Shown here: piece by piece, positions 22,087-23,700 of the stretch
How positions within the stretch are numbered: the first letter of the stretch is position 1
How the letters are laid out: each line of letters starts with the position of its first letter
Assembly: GCA_021464525.1 (NCBI GenBank)
Contig: JADRCO010000998.1
Location: 1 to 23,700, forward strand
Length of the DNA: 23,700 nt
DNA from: Rhizophagus sp. LPA8_4_AMF
Lineage: Eukaryota; Glomeromycota; Glomeromycetes; Glomerales; Glomeraceae
Direction: 5' to 3'
Notes under the pieces: model-generated
The model's database searches: none
Told to the model about the DNA's origin: nothing
What the model saw: only the letters and a program-made list of their open reading frames with translations
Position numbers and translations under genes: made by a program

Positions 22087-22470
22087 TACGTTATAGAGCT
22101 TGGAACCGTCTAAAAAAACCTTAACCGGTAAAAAACCGGTTAACCAAGGGCTTAACCGTTAATTAACCGGTTAATAGGAAAATTATTTAAAAAATTTTTT
22201 TTTGCTGAAAATTGTACAAGTTTTTGATTTCACTTACACATTCAGTTGCAAGGAGATCATATTTCATCAATATCGTTATTAATAAATAAAAAAAAAATTT
22301 AGTTTGAAACTTCGAATTTTGGAACACGTGACTGAAATTACCAAGTCTCTGGGCCGCATTAAGTAAATCTGACCAGAATTATGAATTTATGGTCAAAATA
22401 GTTTTAACCGGTTAACCAATGTCTTAACCGGTTAACCGTCTTAACCGGTTCCAAGCTCTAAATACGTTAT
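22087..22470. mobile_element. hAT-like MITE with TTAACCGG subterminal repeats
   Basis: The ends are inverted: TAGAGCTTGGAACCG at 22094-22108 and CGGTTCCAAGCTCTA at 22446-22460. Inside each end the motif TTAACCGG(TT) recurs many times (22130-22175 and 22403-22450), in both orientations. The 8-bp word TACGTTAT flanks both sides (22087-22094 and 22463-22470), matching the 8-bp target duplication of hAT transposons; it overlaps the left end by one base and leaves two extra bases at the right. The interior of about 230 bp encodes nothing, so the element is non-autonomous. Confidence 0.75.
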
Positions 22471-22510
22471 TAATAATAAGGTTGTAATTGATCAATTAAT
22501 TTTTTTTTTT

Positions 22511-22794
22511 TCATAATATGTATGTCATAAGTTGCACTTTTTGAATAAACTTATCAACTTCATGATTTCCACTAATCCAATTTTTAAAATTTTGTTGAAA
22601 TTTACATTTACACCAATCATAAGAGGCTCTAGGTTGCTTACATTCTTTGCATAAACCATAAATTTTATAATGTTTTTTAATTCCTTATTTAATATTAACT
22701 TATCAATTAACAAACTTTGTTCTTCAGTTAGATACATATGATTAAAATCTTTTATCTGCTCAAATACATCATCATTGAGCATAATTTCTTCCAT
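22511..22794 (-). pseudogene. Truncated, frameshifted 5' fragment of a Rhizophagus-type kinase gene
   Basis: From ATG at 22794 the frame reads MEEIMLNDDVFEQIKDFNHMYLTEEQ and on through LILNKELK. Near 22672-22678 one base appears lost in an A-run. In the shifted frame the text continues YGLCKECKQP...DWCKCKFQQNFKNW, then SGNHEVDKFIQKVQL, then stops at 22511-22513. This Cys-rich leader, from memory, is the one that precedes the kinase domain in many Rhizophagus kinase-family proteins. No kinase domain follows downstream; the sequence runs into T-rich DNA and the hAT-like MITE. It is a relic unless the short peptide is itself used. Confidence 0.75.
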
Positions 22795-23645
22795 ATTGAA
22801 TTAATAAATGTGACTTCAATTTTATGGCTAGACAAGTGAAAAAGATTTTTTTAAAAAAAAGACGTCTTTTAAAACGTATTACAATTGCACAGCAGCGATT
22901 GACAAAATCCATTTTTTATTTAGATCAAACAATAAAACGTTAAGAAGTCAGCTGATGATCACAGAAATCACAGATTATTACTAAAGTAATAAGAAATTTC
23001 CTTTTTCGAATAAAATACTTGTTATTAATCAAAAAATTTTTTTTCTTTGATCGATTGATCGGCGTGCTCATGGTATTAAAAAATTTATTGTTCCCAGCTA
23101 CTGGTGTTCGCTAATCCTAATAAATGATAGATGGATTTTTTTTGTTATATAGATGATGATGATAGGTCGCTATAATTTTTTCGTAAAAATAGATCACCAT
23201 AATGAATTTTTTTTCATAATACCATTTTTTTTCATAACAATAGACGCTAATAAAAATTTTTCATAGCTGCCGGTTGCTAATCCTAATAAGTAATAGGCAA
23301 TTAACTGTTTTTAGTAATCATAACTAAAAAATTTGTCTGTACGTTTAGAATAGTCTCCATATAAATAATTTGAATTGTTACAACATGGACTTATTGACTT
23401 ATTCCGTATTTATGTAGAATGGTTTGCAGGGTCATCAGTCATGTGTACGTTCTGATGGCCAACCTTCACCATTCCAGTAAATGAAATTTAATCAGACTTT
23501 TTTGCTTAATGAAATAATGCTAACATAATTTGTCTTTTTAATAATATTTCATCATACGGCCATTTCACATTGCTGAAATCTAGTTCTTTTTTTTATTTTT
23601 ACTTTTTATTTTCAGTTTTTTAGTTCAAATACTGAAAAATATAAA
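22795..23645. other. Intergenic with small direct repeats
   Basis: AT-rich. The word GCTAATCCTAATAA occurs near 23110 and 23276, each followed by a short ATAG/TAATAG-type tail, within a stretch of TTTTTCATA repeats (23170-23270). No gene was recognised on either strand. Confidence 0.4.
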
Positions 23646-23666
23646 TTTTTTTTTTTTTTTTTTTTT

Positions 23667-23700
<34 letters not shown>
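23646..23700. repeat. Poly-T run at the window end
   Basis: Nearly pure T, broken only by AA at 23669-23670. It could be a real poly-A/T tail of a retroelement on the minus strand, or an assembly-end artefact; the window ends inside it. Confidence 0.8.

Noticed and set aside
1-23700. CRISPR arrays, tRNA or rRNA genes
   Set aside because: No regularly spaced identical repeats, no cloverleaf-like sequence with paired A and B boxes, and no rRNA-like blocks were seen by eye on either strand.

Overview
The window looks like nuclear DNA of an arbuscular mycorrhizal fungus (Glomeromycotina, most like Rhizophagus). The DNA is very AT-rich with long A and T runs. Genes are split by short introns (mostly 64-128 bp) with GTAAGT/GTATGT-type donors and TTAG/ATAG acceptors. 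There are relics of the Rhizophagus-type expanded kinase family, secreted or anchored Kelch proteins, and many short non-coding repeats. The organism assignment is an inference from style and remembered family features, not from a search. Layout: 1-2488 has no gene but holds two foldback repeats. 2489-4377 (+) is a two-exon gene for a UHRF1-type protein (UBL, PHD, SRA, RING; 586 aa) that lacks the tandem Tudor module of animal UHRF1. 5659-6824 (+) is a kinase pseudogene with frameshifts, an in-frame stop, a lost splice donor and the catalytic Asp changed to Gly. 7858-11449 (-) is a 12-exon gene for a 909-aa membrane protein: signal peptide, large ectodomain, and a C-terminal multi-pass module that faintly recalls XK-related proteins. 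11450-19372 is gene-poor: a 130-bp and a 290-bp tandem duplication, a small MITE-like foldback, a 250-bp polypyrimidine tract, and a three-copy repeat with covarying hairpins. 19373-21090 (-) is a six-exon gene for a signal-peptide, six-Kelch, single-TM protein of 439 aa. 21091-23700 holds a hAT-like MITE, a truncated and frameshifted 5' fragment of another kinase gene, and poly-T at the window end. The three intact genes show no shared operon-like logic, as expected in a eukaryote. The UHRF1-type gene would link hemimethylated CpG recognition to histone ubiquitination and so to maintenance of DNA methylation. The other two genes encode cell-surface proteins of families that appear to be expanded in these fungi. 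The most notable items are the Tudor-less fungal UHRF1 homologue, the ectodomain-plus-multi-pass protein, and the tandem repeat whose three stem-loops are preserved by compensatory changes.
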